Source: 40-80 sp964503665 | Lineage (GTDB): Bacteria; Bacteroidota; Bacteroidia; Flavobacteriales_D; Crocinitomicaceae | Assembly (NCBI GenBank): GCA_964503665.1 | Contig: CAZDAR010000001.1 | Coordinates: forward strand, 1-64,000 | Direction: 5' to 3' | DNA: 64,000 nt | Part shown: positions 63,471 through 64,000 of the stretch, in pieces | Position numbering within the stretch: the first letter of the stretch is position 1 | Layout: every line of letters begins with the position of its first letter | The notes under the pieces: model-generated | What the model was told of the DNA's origin: nothing | What the model saw: the letters and a program-made list of their open reading frames with translations, nothing else | Databases searched by the model: none | Translations under genes and position numbers: made by a program

Positions 63471-64000
63471 CTAAACGTCTAAATCCACTCCAGAGTTGGA
63501 AAACAACTTTAATATTTTATCGACTTTCACAAGGCATTCATCAAACTCATTTTCAGCATTCGATTGCATCGTGATTGCTCCACCAACTCCACACGTCATC
63601 ACTTTGCGTTCATTATTTTTCACTAACGACCGAATCACCACATTCAAATCAAAATCACCGTTGGGCTCAATATAACCGATGCTTCCTGAATAAATGCCAC
63701 GTTTAAATTGCTCGTGTTGCTCAATAATATTCATCGTCGATAGTTTGGGAGCGCCCGTCATGGATCCCATTGGGAAAGTAGCTTGTAAAATAGTCGAAAA
63801 TGAAGTGTCTTCTTTTAATTTGCACTCAATTGTGGAGACTAAATGATGCACTGTGTTGAAAGAATGAATTCCTGCCAATTCTTCCACTTCAACGGTTCCT
63901 TTTTGAGCAATGCGCGATAAATCGTTTCGAACTAAATCTACAATCATCATATTTTCAGAGATGTCTTTTTTAGAATTTAAGAGCGTTTGTTTTAGAGACT
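63471..64000 (-). CDS. Chorismate-binding enzyme, PabB-like, 3' part
   Basis: The C-terminal about 176 residues of aminodeoxychorismate synthase component I (or a related anthranilate or isochorismate synthase); the frame is open through the right window edge and its start lies outside. Diagnostic segments are SKKDISENMMIVDLVRNDLSRIA, the PMGSMTGAPK block and GSIGYIEPNGDFDLNVVIRSL. PabB-type enzymes make ADC for folate. The closeness of PMGSMTGAPK to PabB favours that over TrpE, but without the N-terminus and neighbours this is not proved. Confidence 0.9.
   Translation of the reverse strand, partial: SLKQTLLNSKKDISENMMIVDLVRNDLSRIAQKGTVEVEELAGIHSFNTVHHLVSTIECKLKEDTSFSTILQATFPMGSMTGAPKLSTMNIIEQHEQFKRGIYSGSIGYIEPNGDFDLNVVIRSLVKNNERKVMTCGVGGAITMQSNAENEFDECLVKVDKILKLFSNSGVDLDV

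Overview
The window is low-GC chromosomal DNA from a member of the Bacteroidota, most likely the order Flavobacteriales. The evidence is type IX secretion sorting domains (type A and type B), a PorE-like TPR/propeller/OmpA protein, GloVer and FG-GAP surface proteins, an S46 dipeptidyl peptidase, many Bacteroidota-type -7 boxes (TAnnTTTG), and single-gene forms of RNA and cofactor enzymes typical of this phylum. Placement below order level is not supported by anything decisive.

Layout. 0-7 kb: PhnA-like protein, FG-GAP surface protein, SGNH hydrolase, a repeat-like intergenic mosaic, release factor RF3, and two decayed gene remnants (one a universal stress protein tail). 7-13.4 kb: PorE-like protein, CPBP protease, PlsC acyltransferase, RecR, a DUF6962-like membrane protein and L-2-hydroxyglutarate oxidase. 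13.4-16.2 kb: two adjacent broken T9SS cargo genes. 16.3-21.3 kb: an unrecognised protein, a beta-helix lipoprotein, and a TauE/DUF488/SDR/AhpD-like run. 21.4-30.8 kb: DPP7-type peptidase, Smr protein, YaaA, a polytopic membrane protein, a GloVer-repeat protein, a DEAD-box helicase and MurB. 30.9-35.5 kb: three tandem short SSB genes behind a region with a 21-nt-period direct repeat, then a small polysaccharide operon (Gfo/Idh/MocA oxidoreductase, lipoprotein, sugar transferase). 35.7-38 kb: tRNA-His, M48 protease, LemA, lipoprotein.

38-48.3 kb is the most coherent functional block: cytochrome c lipoprotein, group III truncated haemoglobin, nadA-nadB, an IS1595-family remnant with an exact 8-bp target duplication, an adenosylcobalamin-type ribonucleotide reductase, and a norC-norB-like pair. 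Three promoters here (cytochrome c, nadA, norC) carry near-identical Crp/Fnr-type palindromes centred about 30 nt upstream of the -7 box, so they probably form one low-oxygen/nitric-oxide regulon. The NorB-like protein lacks, by hand alignment, the helix VI metal ligand and two glutamates of canonical cNOR.

48.3-64 kb: purC, phoH, a DUF62-type SAM enzyme, GtrA, an RsmI-like methylase, a low-molecular-weight phosphatase, lipoamide dehydrogenase, rlmH, a leaderless periplasmic-binding-fold protein, a TPR/PD40 protein, dapA, a nitroreductase, a TPR lipoprotein, an internally deleted IS30 element with both terminal inverted repeats, and the 3' part of a pabB-like gene running off the window. No CRISPR array, prophage or rRNA was seen. 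No complete novel system was found; the leads worth most effort are the NorB variant with its shared operators, and the triple SSB operon.
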